This document shows, in pieces, positions 40,599 to 48,530 of a stretch of DNA of 57,425 nt (position 1 is the stretch's first letter; each line of letters begins with the position of its first letter). The stretch is from an uncultured Clostridia bacterium (lineage in GTDB: Bacteria > Bacillota > Clostridia > Oscillospirales > Acutalibacteraceae): contig CANPBX010000013.1 in assembly GCA_947572385.1 (NCBI GenBank), positions 1 to 57,425 of the forward strand, given 5' to 3'. Both the position numbers and the translations under genes were made by a program. The notes under the pieces are model-generated. The model saw only the letters and a list, made by a program, of their open reading frames with translations. It was not told where the DNA came from and did not search any database.

Positions 40599-40632
40599 AA
40601 AAAGCGGGTGGGTTTTTCCCTCCCGCTTTTAC
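40599..40632. terminator. Bidirectional intrinsic terminator
   Basis: AAAAGCGGGTGGG (40600-40612), T-loop, CCCTCCCGCTTTT (40618-40630) with one T-T mismatch. A/T runs at both ends serve the BlaI-type gene on the plus strand and the small minus-strand gene. Confidence 0.78.
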
Positions 40633-40637
40633 AACGC

Positions 40638-40838
40638 TCAGCGCCTGAGCATAAGCTCGTCTATGAGCCTGCGCATGTCGGCCTCGCTGTGGATCTCCTT
40701 CTGGCGCTCCTCCAGGGCTGACCTGATCTCCTCGGGCAGGTCGTGATAACCTGGATAGTCCACAGGCAGGAGCCCTGCCATCATGCCGCTTCCGGGATAG
40801 CCTACAAATGAGCTGTTCCCCAACTGATACGGAAACAT
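40638..40838 (-). CDS. Small hypothetical protein (66 residues)
   Basis: Not recognised. MFPYQLGNSSFVGYPGSGMM at the start is Gly/Pro/aromatic-rich; residues 33-66 look helical and charged (LPEEIRSALEERQKEI, DMRRLIDELML). GGGGGTGAT precedes the ATG by four bases but lies in the arm of a long hairpin (40839-40882), so translation may be gated. No signal or membrane segment. It is a reasonable short gene because it has an RBS, a terminator at its end and helical C-terminus, but coding status is not certain. Confidence 0.5.
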   Translation of the reverse strand: MFPYQLGNSSFVGYPGSGMMAGLLPVDYPGYHDLPEEIRSALEERQKEIHSEADMRRLIDELMLRR

Positions 40839-40882
40839 AAAATCACCCCCAGGCCTAGTATGCGCAGGCCGGGGGTGATTTT
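40839..40882. promoter_or_regulatory. Hairpin overlapping the RBS of the 66-residue gene
   Basis: On the minus strand AAAATCACCCCCGGCCT pairs with AGGCC(T)GGGGGTGATTTT (one bulged base), about 17 bp, loop GCGCATACT. The second arm contains the GGGGGTGAT Shine-Dalgarno and ends directly before the ATG at 40838. It may also act as terminator for the upstream lysC operon. Confidence 0.65.
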
Positions 40883-40910
40883 AACGCGGCAAATTCTGTA
40901 TTGAAAAGGC

Positions 40911-41523
40911 TTATTTTATTTTCCTGGCTATGATCCGCTCGTAGGCGTGCTCATGGTGGATATCACCTGGATGGGTGTCCTTAAAAGTCCCCTCCAGGTG
41001 GTGTACTATCTCCCAGCCCTCGTACTTTGCCGGGAGCTCGCCCACATCAAAAAGGCTGTGGGTAAATGGGGCGTTATCAGGCGTGGCAGGCAGCCGGTTT
41101 GTAAAGACTCCCACGGCGTTATAGCCGCCGGGCTTTGTGTTCTCCTGCATTCTCCGTATAAAGCCGTCCACGGACTTCCTTCTCAGGCAGGTGGAGCACA
41201 CCGTGAGACAGTATCACGTCATAATCCCTTTCAAACTCAAAAGAGCCCAGATCCTGGCAGAAGAAATTGACTTGCACCCCAAGTGCCCGTGCGATCTCAC
41301 GTGCCTTGGCTACACCATTTTCCGATATATCGAAGGCGTCCACAGTATGCCCAAGCTTTGCCAGGAATACGGAGTTCCTGCCTTCACCGTAGCCCACGTC
41401 CAGAACCAGTGAATCCGTCGGGAAGATAGAATAGTACTCGTTAACGTCTACAGTGGGGCCTTTGGAAAAAGTAGCAACACTACTATCGCTGTAGGTCTGC
41501 TCCCAAAACGGTTTCTCCTGCAT
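40911..41523 (-). pseudogene. SAM-dependent methyltransferase (TehB-like), frameshifted
   Basis: Two abutting reading frames together make one class I methyltransferase of about 203 residues. The first frame (from ATG 41523) gives FWEQTYSDSSVATFSKGPT, the SAM-binding motif LVLDVGYGEGRNSVFLAKLGH, VDAFDISENGVAKA and DVILSHGVLHLPEKE. It then leaves the family pattern and stops at 41119. The second frame continues with VDGFIRRMQENTKPGGYNAVGVFTN and ends IIARKIK at 40911. One extra base near 41175 explains it (total length is 613, that is 3n+1). It starts 11 bases after the lysC stop. A sequencing error is possible; if real, the gene is dead. Confidence 0.8.
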
Positions 41524-41534
41524 TGTTAGCCTCC

Positions 41535-42743
41535 TTAATTTTCAAAGAACTTCGAGTGTATAGCCTCCACTGCCCTGTCGCTGTCGGACTTATGCACCAG
41601 CACGGATATCTTTATCTCACTGGTGGAAATCATCTGTATGTTCACGTTGCGGCTGAAGAGCGCCTCGAACATCTCCGCTGCCACACCGGGATGGGTCTCC
41701 ATGCCCGCTCCCACTATGGAGACCTTTGACACATTGTCATCGGCAACCAGGCTGGTCGCGCCCAGCTTCTCGGTATACTCCTTTAGGAGCTCTATGGTAT
41801 CCTCCATCCTATCCTTTTCAACGGTAAAGCTGATATCCTTGGTACCGTTGCGGCCTATGGACTGGAGTATTATGTCCACGTTTGTACCCTTTGATGATAG
41901 CTTAGAGAAGATCTTATAGGCAAGGCCCGGCTTATCCGGCACGCCGATAATAGATATGCGGGCAATATTATCGTCCTTCGCCACGCCGCTTAATAGCATT
42001 TGTTCCACGCTGTTATCCTCCTTCACGATAGTCCCCTTAGCCCCTGTTAGGCTTGAGAGGACCTCCAGCTCGATATTGTATTTCTTTGCCATCTCTACAG
42101 AGCGGTTATGAAGCACCTGGGCCCCTAGGGTAGCCAGCTCCAGCATCTCGTCATATGTAATGGAATCGAGCTTCTTTGCCCCGGGTATCTTTCTGGGGTC
42201 GGCGGTGTAAACACCGTCCACATCCGTGTATATCTGGCACAGGTCCGCGTGCATTGCCGCCGCCATAGCCACGGCGCTGGTGTCCGAGCCGCCCCGGCCA
42301 AGAGTCGTCATGTCGCCGTAGCGGTTCACCCCCTGGAAGCCAGTTATCACCACAATGCGGCGCTTGTCGAGCTCCTTCTTCACCCTTGAGGTGTCGATCT
42401 TTTTAATGCGTGCATAACCGTAGTCCGAGGTGGTATCAAAGCCAGCCTGCCAGCCCAGCAGTGACACTACCGGATAGCCCATACGCTCGATAGCCATGGC
42501 TAAAAGCGCAGCCGAAATCTGTTCGCCAGAGGAGAGCAGCATATCCATCTCCCGCTTACTTGGCCGCTGGTTTACCTCAGCCGCCTTGGCGATAAGGTCA
42601 TCGGTGGTATCCCCCTGGGCCGAGACCACCACCAACACATCGTTGCCGCCCTTATAGGCGGTGGTGACGATATTAGCCACATTGTCAATGCGCTTAGCAT
42701 CCCGGACAGAGGACCCGCCAAATTTCTGTACAATTAAAGCCAT
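41535..42743 (-). CDS. lysC: Aspartate kinase
   Basis: Phosphorylates aspartate, first step of the lysine/threonine/methionine pathway. 402 residues from ATG 42743 (GAGGGG upstream; a TTG two codons earlier is unlikely). Kinase domain: VQKFGGSSVRDAKRI at the N-terminus, MLLSSGEQISAALL, VITGFQGVNRYGDMTTLGRGGSDTSAVAMA and DVDGVYTADPRKIPGAK. Two ACT domains at about 265-400 (ISIIGVPDKPGLAYKIF and VSIVGAGMETHPGVAAEMFEALF), which bind lysine or threonine for feedback control. Behind a consensus promoter overlapped by a 30-bp palindrome; the methyltransferase pseudogene follows in the same operon. Confidence 0.96.
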   Translation of the reverse strand: MALIVQKFGGSSVRDAKRIDNVANIVTTAYKGGNDVLVVVSAQGDTTDDLIAKAAEVNQRPSKREMDMLLSSGEQISAALLAMAIERMGYPVVSLLGWQAGFDTTSDYGYARIKKIDTSRVKKELDKRRIVVITGFQGVNRYGDMTTLGRGGSDTSAVAMAAAMHADLCQIYTDVDGVYTADPRKIPGAKKLDSITYDEMLELATLGAQVLHNRSVEMAKKYNIELEVLSSLTGAKGTIVKEDNSVEQMLLSGVAKDDNIARISIIGVPDKPGLAYKIFSKLSSKGTNVDIILQSIGRNGTKDISFTVEKDRMEDTIELLKEYTEKLGATSLVADDNVSKVSIVGAGMETHPGVAAEMFEALFSRNVNIQMISTSEIKISVLVHKSDSDRAVEAIHSKFFEN

Positions 42744-42768
42744 ATACAACCCCTCATTGCTTTGGTTA

Positions 42769-42798
42769 TTGTTTTAGCGTATTATAGCGCTAAAACAA
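42769..42798. promoter_or_regulatory. 30-bp palindromic operator on the lysC promoter
   Basis: Perfect 11-base arms TTGTTTTAGCG (42769-42779) and CGCTAAAACAA (42788-42798) around an eight-base centre. On the minus strand the centre contains most of the -10. A dimeric repressor bound here would block RNA polymerase. The cognate regulator is not evident; it is not a known riboswitch. Confidence 0.65.
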
Positions 42799-42809
42799 AT
42801 ATCTGTCAA
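42781..42809 (-). promoter_or_regulatory. Consensus sigma-A promoter for lysC
   Basis: Minus-strand TTGACA (42809-42804), 17-base spacer, TATAAT (42786-42781): perfect hexamers and ideal spacing. The leader is about 30 bases, too short for a lysine riboswitch. Confidence 0.85.
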
Positions 42810-42814
42810 TACAA

Positions 42815-42830
42815 GCCGGATAATTCCGGC
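42815..42830 (-). terminator. Short hairpin, possible terminator of hom-thrB
   Basis: GCCGGA/TCCGGC stem with TAAT-type loop, followed on the minus strand by TTGTATT. It lies 60 bases after the thrB stop and just before the lysC -35; weak U-tract. Confidence 0.45.
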
Positions 42831-42889
42831 AATTTATACATTCGTATGCAAAAACCCTGGAAATCTTGAGTTCAGGTTTTACTCCGGGC

Positions 42890-43786
42890 TCACTCTATAA
42901 CCACCTTGGCTCCCTCCTGGTCGGCCTGGAGTATCTCCACCCGCCATCCGGTTATGCCCTTATCCTCCAGATGTGATATGCAGTTCCTGCCAAAATCAGC
43001 GGCATTCTCCGTCTCCACCATGGCGATTATGGTTGGTCCCGCGCCGCTGACATAGGTACCTAGACTTCCAAGCTCGTAGCTCATGCGGAACACATTGTCG
43101 TAATTCTCAATAAGCCCCGAGCGGTATGGCTGGTGTATCCTGTCCTGGACCGCCACTCTCAGGTTATGGAGCTCCCCTGAGAATAGTGATGCCGTCATGA
43201 GCCCAGAGCGGGACAGATTGTACACTGCGTCCTCACGGCTGTACTCCTTCGGGAGCGCGGCCCTTGCCTTCTCAGTTTTCAACTCGAAGGGCGGTATCAT
43301 CACCGCAAAGCGTATCTTTTCGCTCACGGGGACGCTGACGCTGTAGACCCTCTCCCCCTCCATAGCCGAGGCCACCAGGCCTCCTGAGAGGGCGGGGCTG
43401 GTGTTGTCCGGATGGCCCTCTATCTTGGCCGCAAGATTTATAAGGTCAGTATGTGACAGCGGGTTGCCCATGAAGCGGTTGGCTGCTAGGATCCCGGCAA
43501 CGATACACGCCGAGCTGCTCCCAAGGCCCCTTGCCATAGGTATGTTGTTCTCCTGGATGATTTTTAGGCCCGGAAGCTTCTTTCCGCAGATATTATAAAG
43601 ATGGCTTGCCGCCCAGAATATAAGGTTGCTCTCATCCTTTGGCACGTTCAGTCCGTCGGTACAGCTTATATCAAGGCCGTCATATTCCTCCACCCAGACC
43701 CGGTTTTTCATGGTGAGGGCGATACCCAGCGAGTCAAAGCCGGAGCCAAGGTTGGCGCTGGTAGCCGGCACATCTATGCGTATCAT
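42890..43786 (-). CDS. thrB: Homoserine kinase
   Basis: Phosphorylates homoserine to O-phosphohomoserine in threonine synthesis. 298 residues, GHMP kinase fold: IDVPATSANLGSGFDSLGIAL at the N-terminus, NIPMARGLGSSSACIVAGILAANR (ATP-binding GHMP motif, residues about 86-109), GHPDNTSPALSGGLVAS, and the C-terminal YVSGAGPTIIAMVE. AGGAGG at about 9 bases before the ATG. It is 13 bases after the hom stop, so hom-thrB are cotranscribed. A threonine synthase gene is not in the window. Confidence 0.96.
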   Translation of the reverse strand: MIRIDVPATSANLGSGFDSLGIALTMKNRVWVEEYDGLDISCTDGLNVPKDESNLIFWAASHLYNICGKKLPGLKIIQENNIPMARGLGSSSACIVAGILAANRFMGNPLSHTDLINLAAKIEGHPDNTSPALSGGLVASAMEGERVYSVSVPVSEKIRFAVMIPPFELKTEKARAALPKEYSREDAVYNLSRSGLMTASLFSGELHNLRVAVQDRIHQPYRSGLIENYDNVFRMSYELGSLGTYVSGAGPTIIAMVETENAADFGRNCISHLEDKGITGWRVEILQADQEGAKVVIE

Positions 43787-43799
43787 CTAAATTGCCCTC

Positions 43800-45047
43800 C
43801 TAAAAATCCGATATCCTGATGCGGTCCAGGACCCTAACTCCCCCGGCCTCAAGCTTATCAACACAGCCCCTAAGCTGTGCCTCGCTTATGTTCCCTACGG
43901 AAAGCCCCGCCTCGCCCGGGGCCTCCTCCCTGCGCGCTATCCTTGCCGCCCCGGGCAGGACCCCCGCAGCCATGGCAAAGACCTCGTCAGAGGAACCCTC
44001 CCCCTGGACGCGAAGGAAGAAGTCGCCGGTTATGCTCTCAAATGGCTCGATATAGTCTGGCTTCGCGTCTTCCCAGAACAGGTATTTTCTCGCCTTCATA
44101 TGCTTCACGCAGTCGATAACGTCCGCAACCACCGCACTTGCAGTAGGCAGCTTTCCCGCGCCCTTGCCGTAGAATACCACGTCCCCAGTGGCGTCGCCTC
44201 TTACCAGAATGCCGTTGAACACATCGTCCACATTTGCGAGCTGGCTATCCCGGCTGATGAACATCGGGGCTACCATTATGGCTATGCGCCCATTCTCCAG
44301 CATACTCACCTGGCCTATAAGCTTTATCACCCCGCCCCAGGCCGAGGCATAGGCCACATCCTCCAGGGTTATCCCGGTGATGCCCTCGGTATGCACATCC
44401 TCCGGGTACACATGGGTGCCGAAAGCGAGGCTTGCCAGTATACATATCTTCCGGCAGGCGTCCGCGCCCTCCACGTCCGCAGAGGGGTCCCGCTCGGCAT
44501 AGCCCAGCTCCTGGGCCAGCTTCAGGGCCTCTTCAAAGCCCATATGCTCCCTTATCATCTTGGTGAGGATAAAGTTTGTGGTGCCGTTCAAGATGCCCGC
44601 TATCTCGCTGACCTCGTTTGCGGCAAGGCACTGGCTGATGGGCCTTATAATAGGTATTCCGCCGCCCACGCTGGCTTCAAAGAGGAAGTTCAGGTTATTC
44701 CTCTGGGCCAGGGCCAAGAGCTCCGCACCCTTAGCCGCCACCAGCTCCTTGTTTGACGTCACCACAGATTTCCCGTTCTCAAGGCACCGGCGCACAAAGG
44801 TATACGCGGGCTCAAGTCCGCCCATGCACTCAACTACTATAGTGACCTCCGGGTCATTTAAAACCGTATTGAAATCCTTTGTAAATCTGCCGGCATAGGG
44901 CAGCTCCGGGAACTCCCGCAGGTCCAAAATATGCCTGACCCTTATCTCCTCCTTGGCCCGGCGAGTAATACTGTCCGTATGGGTCAGAAGCACCTCCAGC
45001 ACACCGGAGCCTACAACTCCGTGGCCCAATACTGCGATATCTGCCAT
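43800..45047 (-). CDS. hom: Homoserine dehydrogenase
   Basis: Reduces aspartate semialdehyde to homoserine. 415 residues: N-terminal NAD(P)-binding Rossmann motif AVLGHGVVGSGVLEVLL, then VVECMGGLEPAYTFVRRCLENGKSVVTSNKEL, the catalytic domain FEASVGGGIPIIRPI and LNGTTNFILTKM, EAQELGYAERDPSADVEGAD-like segment (GYAERDPSADVEGADACRK), and a C-terminal ACT domain (about 345-415, ITGDFFLRVQGEGSSDEVFAM) for threonine feedback. AGGGAAGTGA precedes the ATG. It is 45 bases after a class A PBP gene on the same strand, with no promoter visible between. Confidence 0.96.
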   Translation of the reverse strand: MADIAVLGHGVVGSGVLEVLLTHTDSITRRAKEEIRVRHILDLREFPELPYAGRFTKDFNTVLNDPEVTIVVECMGGLEPAYTFVRRCLENGKSVVTSNKELVAAKGAELLALAQRNNLNFLFEASVGGGIPIIRPISQCLAANEVSEIAGILNGTTNFILTKMIREHMGFEEALKLAQELGYAERDPSADVEGADACRKICILASLAFGTHVYPEDVHTEGITGITLEDVAYASAWGGVIKLIGQVSMLENGRIAIMVAPMFISRDSQLANVDDVFNGILVRGDATGDVVFYGKGAGKLPTASAVVADVIDCVKHMKARKYLFWEDAKPDYIEPFESITGDFFLRVQGEGSSDEVFAMAAGVLPGAARIARREEAPGEAGLSVGNISEAQLRGCVDKLEAGGVRVLDRIRISDF

Positions 45048-45092
45048 TTCATCACTTCCCTGAATATATTCGATAATTGATCTGCCCCCGAC

Positions 45093-47591
45093 TTATCCCG
45101 GCACATCCGGCGTGTGGTCCTCAGGAGGCTGGTCCGTGGGCTCCTCAGTGGGCTCCTGCGTCGGCGTCTCTGTAGGCTCCTGGGTCGGCTCCTGGGTAGG
45201 AGCTGTTGTGGGCTCGTCACTGGGCGTTGGGTCAAAGCTCGGCGGAGGCTCCGGGGTGTCCGCCGGCCCTGCAGATGGATCCACGCTGGGATCTGCGCTG
45301 GGGTCGGCGCTCGGCGACACCGACGGCACCACTGACGGCGCTGCCGACGGCGAAGCCGAAGGGGCCGGCGACGGTCCGGTGATATGGTCAGAGCCGCCGT
45401 TACAGGTACCCGGTGCGTTGCCGGGCTCGTACCAGCCTGTTGCTGTGTTGAAACAGCTGGGCCCAGCCAGCTTGCCGCTGCTGCGGCAGAAGCCGGTGGA
45501 ATACACGTTATCGCTTAGGACCCAGCTCTTATCTCCCCAGTCGTAGTTCTCATAGAGATAGTTCATAACCGTCTTCCAGATACGCATGGACATATTGCCA
45601 TCCCCCAGCTCCCTGGAGTAGGTATAGCCATTCCAGACACCCGCCACGCAGAATGGGGTGCCTCCGACGAAGTACAGGTCGTAGTCGTCGTCGGTAGTGC
45701 CGGTCTTGCCGAACACCTTCATGGGCATATCCGCAAGGTAGCCGCCGGTAGAGTTGGAGTAGTAAATAGGCTTTTCCAGGAGCTTGTTCATTATAGTGGC
45801 GCTCTCCTCGCGCATTACTCGCTCTCCGTTCTCCATGCCCTCCCTATTGTCCAGTATCACGTTGCCGCTGTGGTCCTGTACATAGTAATATGTGACCGGT
45901 CTATGGTACACGCCGCCGTTTGCAAATATCTGGTAGCCCGAGGTCATATCGGCTACGGTAACGCCCCAATACTGGGTGCCAAGGGCCATAGCTGAACGGC
46001 TGTGGGCGTCCACGTCTGCCGTCAGGGTGGAGAAGTGCAGCTTCTCTGTCAGCCACTCGTAGCAGGCTTCGGCGGTGAGCGTAGTGCAGAGCTGCGCGGC
46101 TGGGGCGTTCATGGACATCTCAATAGCCTGGTCCACGCACATATAGTCGGTGTACTTGCCGTTCCAGTTGGCAGGCCCGGGCTCGCCGCCTATGCCGTTC
46201 CAGTCGGCTAGGGGCTGGTTTTTCAGCAGCGTGCCGTAGGTTATGGTGCCGTTCTCTATACCCAGCGGGTAGGGGCTCACAGTCTTCATGGAGGAGCCGC
46301 AGGGACGCATGGCCTGGGTAGCGTTGCTGTAGAGCAGCGCGCCGGTGCGCTCATACCGGCTGCCGATAGTCACCAGCACCCGCCCGGTATATGGGTCCAT
46401 GGCGTAAAAGCCTGTATCAATATCGTCGTCGGCTGGGAGCATATCTAAATTTGTGAGGAACAGGCGCTCTATATCGTTCTGCATTTTATAGTCCATGGCG
46501 CAGTAGATGGACAGGCCGCCGTTATACATGACAGTTTCGGCGTACTCCTCGGAGTAGCCGTATTTGTCCATCAGGTCCTCCTTCACCTGGTTGAAGCAGT
46601 CGTCAATGTACCAGTTCCACTTGTCCAGGTCCAGCTCGGCGTCGTCCTCTTCCTCATCAATATCCGCGCCGATAAAGTCCATGCCTGCAAGCTCCTGCAT
46701 GGCCTGGTCATACTCCGCCCTGGTGATAGGCTGCAGGTGCTCAGTGTCCATCTCCCCGGACTCTGAGAGCTCCAGCATACGATCCAGCACCAGCTCAGCC
46801 TTCTCCTTGCTCTCCTCTGGGAAGATAAGGGGATTATACTGGTATGGGTTCTGGGTAATGCCCGCTATAAGGGCGCACTCAGCCAGGGAGCACTCTGTAA
46901 TGCTCTTTTCAAAATAGCACTGGGCGGCGGACTCCACCCCCTGGCAGATACCGCCGTAGTTTACTATATTGAGATAGGCCTCCAGTATCTGAGCCTTTGT
47001 GTACTTGTCCTTTTCCATGTTCAGGGCTGTGAATATCTCCGTGACCTTGCGCATAATGCTCACCTGGTTTTCACCGGTGATATTCTTTATCAGCTGCTGG
47101 GTCAGGGTGGAGCCACCGCGACCGGGCTGTCCGGTCACAAGGTGCAGGACAGCTCCCGCCGTACCCTTCCAATCCACGCCCTGGTGCTGGTAGAAGCGGT
47201 GGTCCTCTATGCACACCTGTGCCGTCTGCATCTGCAGGGGGATATCCTCAAGGGGCATCCAGACCCTGTTCTCGTTACGGTACAGCGGCAGGTACTCAGT
47301 GGGGTTTCCCGCCTCGTCCATCAGATATATCTCGCTGGAATAGTTCAGGTTGCCCGCGTTTATATCCGGGGGCTCGGCGTTGCGGAAGCTTAAAATGTAT
47401 GAGGCCACAGACCAGAACACCAGCAGCCCTGTAATTGCGGCTATCCAGAACACGGTCTTGAATACTTTCCAGACCATGCCGCCCATGGTAGCCACAGTCG
47501 CCCCTGCTGATTTTGTGAACTCGCCCTCCGTATGCTGGCTGGGCACGCGCATAGAGGTGGTAGTGTACTTGTTGATGTCTTCCTTTCTCAT
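45093..47591 (-). CDS. Class A penicillin-binding protein (PBP1A-type)
   Basis: 832 residues; polymerises and crosslinks peptidoglycan outside the membrane. N-terminal cytoplasmic region, membrane anchor about 46-68, then a GT51 glycosyltransferase domain with catalytic Glu129 in CIEDHRFYQHQGVD and RGGSTLTQQLIKNITG, KAQILEAYLN. A transpeptidase domain (about 400-690) has active-site SSMK from Ser433, SMN and KTG (FGKTGTTDDD) motifs. The last ~90 residues are a repetitive Pro/Ser/Thr/Glu/Asp tail with no known domain. Promoter not clearly seen; GGAGGG precedes the ATG. Possibly cotranscribed with hom-thrB downstream. Confidence 0.95.
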   Translation of the reverse strand: MRKEDINKYTTTSMRVPSQHTEGEFTKSAGATVATMGGMVWKVFKTVFWIAAITGLLVFWSVASYILSFRNAEPPDINAGNLNYSSEIYLMDEAGNPTEYLPLYRNENRVWMPLEDIPLQMQTAQVCIEDHRFYQHQGVDWKGTAGAVLHLVTGQPGRGGSTLTQQLIKNITGENQVSIMRKVTEIFTALNMEKDKYTKAQILEAYLNIVNYGGICQGVESAAQCYFEKSITECSLAECALIAGITQNPYQYNPLIFPEESKEKAELVLDRMLELSESGEMDTEHLQPITRAEYDQAMQELAGMDFIGADIDEEEDDAELDLDKWNWYIDDCFNQVKEDLMDKYGYSEEYAETVMYNGGLSIYCAMDYKMQNDIERLFLTNLDMLPADDDIDTGFYAMDPYTGRVLVTIGSRYERTGALLYSNATQAMRPCGSSMKTVSPYPLGIENGTITYGTLLKNQPLADWNGIGGEPGPANWNGKYTDYMCVDQAIEMSMNAPAAQLCTTLTAEACYEWLTEKLHFSTLTADVDAHSRSAMALGTQYWGVTVADMTSGYQIFANGGVYHRPVTYYYVQDHSGNVILDNREGMENGERVMREESATIMNKLLEKPIYYSNSTGGYLADMPMKVFGKTGTTDDDYDLYFVGGTPFCVAGVWNGYTYSRELGDGNMSMRIWKTVMNYLYENYDWGDKSWVLSDNVYSTGFCRSSGKLAGPSCFNTATGWYEPGNAPGTCNGGSDHITGPSPAPSASPSAAPSVVPSVSPSADPSADPSVDPSAGPADTPEPPPSFDPTPSDEPTTAPTQEPTQEPTETPTQEPTEEPTDQPPEDHTPDVPG
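45120..45380 (-). repeat. Low-complexity tandem repeats encoding the PBP C-terminal tail
   Basis: Imperfect 12-18-base repeats encoding PTQEP, PTEEP and similar pentads (about 45120-45215) and PSADP/PSVDP-type units (about 45280-45370). Slippage-prone; the tail length probably varies between strains. Confidence 0.75.
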
Positions 47592-47733
47592 AGGCAGTCC
47601 CTCCGTGATAATTTATAAGATTAGTAAAATATGTTAATATTCTGATATCTTGTCCAAATACTGGCATAAAATGCAGCTTCCCGTGGCAGAATAGGCGTAT
47701 ATCAAGCTATTCAATAGAAGGAAGGCGACGGAT

Positions 47734-48135
47734 ATGACCCACAAAAGCTATAAGACTCTAACGATACTGCTGTTGATAGTCACTGTGATCGCCCTGCTGC
47801 TTGCCGCCGTCATGCTCACTCTTGGGCGAAGCTCCGCGGCGGCCTCTGGCGAACCGGAAAACCCGCCGGAAAAATCTGTTACGTCCTATTATACCCCAAA
47901 GCCATCTCCAAGTCAAGAAAACAGCGAAATCGAAGAAAATACCACTGGCGGCGATTTTCTTGTCACTATTTACCGCGGCGGTATCGGCGTGTTTCAGCCG
48001 GGCAAGTCGGTGCCTGTGCTCACAAAGCATACGGAGGTATACCTGCTCCCACAGGAGGACATAGAGCTGCTGCGCAAAGGTATCCGGGCGAGGGATCTGT
48101 CCCACGCCAAGGAGATCCTTGAGGACTTTGACTGA
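47734..48135 (+). CDS. Membrane-anchored protein with BofC-like C-terminal domain
   Basis: 133 residues. One N-terminal membrane anchor (about 9-30), a disordered Ser/Pro/Glu linker (35-72), and a C-terminal domain with FLVTIYRGGIGVFQPGKSVPVL, VYLLPQEDIELLRKGI and LSHAKEILEDF, the pattern of BofC C-terminal domains. BofC acts in forespore signalling (sigma-K checkpoint) in Bacillus (family knowledge); the role of isolated BofC-like domains in Clostridia is not established. AGAAGGAAGG precedes the ATG. Divergent from the PBP gene. Confidence 0.75.
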   Translation: MTHKSYKTLTILLLIVTVIALLLAAVMLTLGRSSAAASGEPENPPEKSVTSYYTPKPSPSQENSEIEENTTGGDFLVTIYRGGIGVFQPGKSVPVLTKHTEVYLLPQEDIELLRKGIRARDLSHAKEILEDFD

Positions 48136-48178
48136 GCGGTACTATAATTGTGCAGAACCATTTATTATAACATGGAAA

Positions 48179-48213
48179 GAACGCCCTGCCGGACATGCCG
48201 GCGGGGCGTTCTC
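48179..48213 (-). terminator. Intrinsic terminator of the SASP gene
   Basis: Minus-strand stem GAACGCCCCGCCGG and CCGGCAGGGCGTTC (one G-T wobble), five-base loop, followed by TTTCC. It is about 22 bases past the stop codon. Confidence 0.8.
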
Positions 48214-48232
48214 CCTTAGCTTTGGGCTGATC

Positions 48233-48424
48233 TTACTTCATGCCCTTCTCGTAGCTCTCGATCATCTTCTTGACCATCTGGCCGCCCACGGAACCGGCCT
48301 GGCGGGCGGTGATGTCGCCGTTATAGCCCTGCTTCAGGTTGACGCCCACCTCAGAGGCGGCCTGCATCTTGAACTGCTCCATAGCTTCCTTGGCCTCAGG
48401 GACCATTACAGAATTGCTCTTCAT
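48233..48424 (-). CDS. Alpha/beta-type small acid-soluble spore protein
   Basis: 63 residues, starting MKSNSVMVPEAKEAMEQFK at 48424 after a GGAG 9 bases upstream. It has the SASP pattern EVGVNLKQGYNGDITARQAGSVGGQMVKKMI, with the conserved GYxGDxTARxxGxVGGxM core. These proteins coat spore-core DNA and protect it from UV and heat (family knowledge). It indicates that the host forms endospores. Expression is expected from a forespore sigma-G promoter; a clear sigma-G site could not be read. Confidence 0.95.
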   Translation of the reverse strand: MKSNSVMVPEAKEAMEQFKMQAASEVGVNLKQGYNGDITARQAGSVGGQMVKKMIESYEKGMK

Positions 48425-48530
48425 GATTCTCGTCTCCTTCAAAAGTGTTTTTTCGCGTTTGCATTAGCTATTGTGGCACAGCCGCCCGCTTTTATTATTG
48501 ACAATTTTTGCATGGCTGCGAAGGCATTTT

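Noticed and set aside
42743-42810. Lysine riboswitch or T-box upstream of lysC, hom or aroA
   Set aside because: Leaders are about 30-60 bases long and contain no specifier-loop or aptamer-like segments.
47592-47733. Sporulation sigma-F/G promoter for the BofC-like gene or the SASP gene
   Set aside because: Candidate GCATA-type and TGCAA-type hexamers are present but the -10 regions match too poorly to call.
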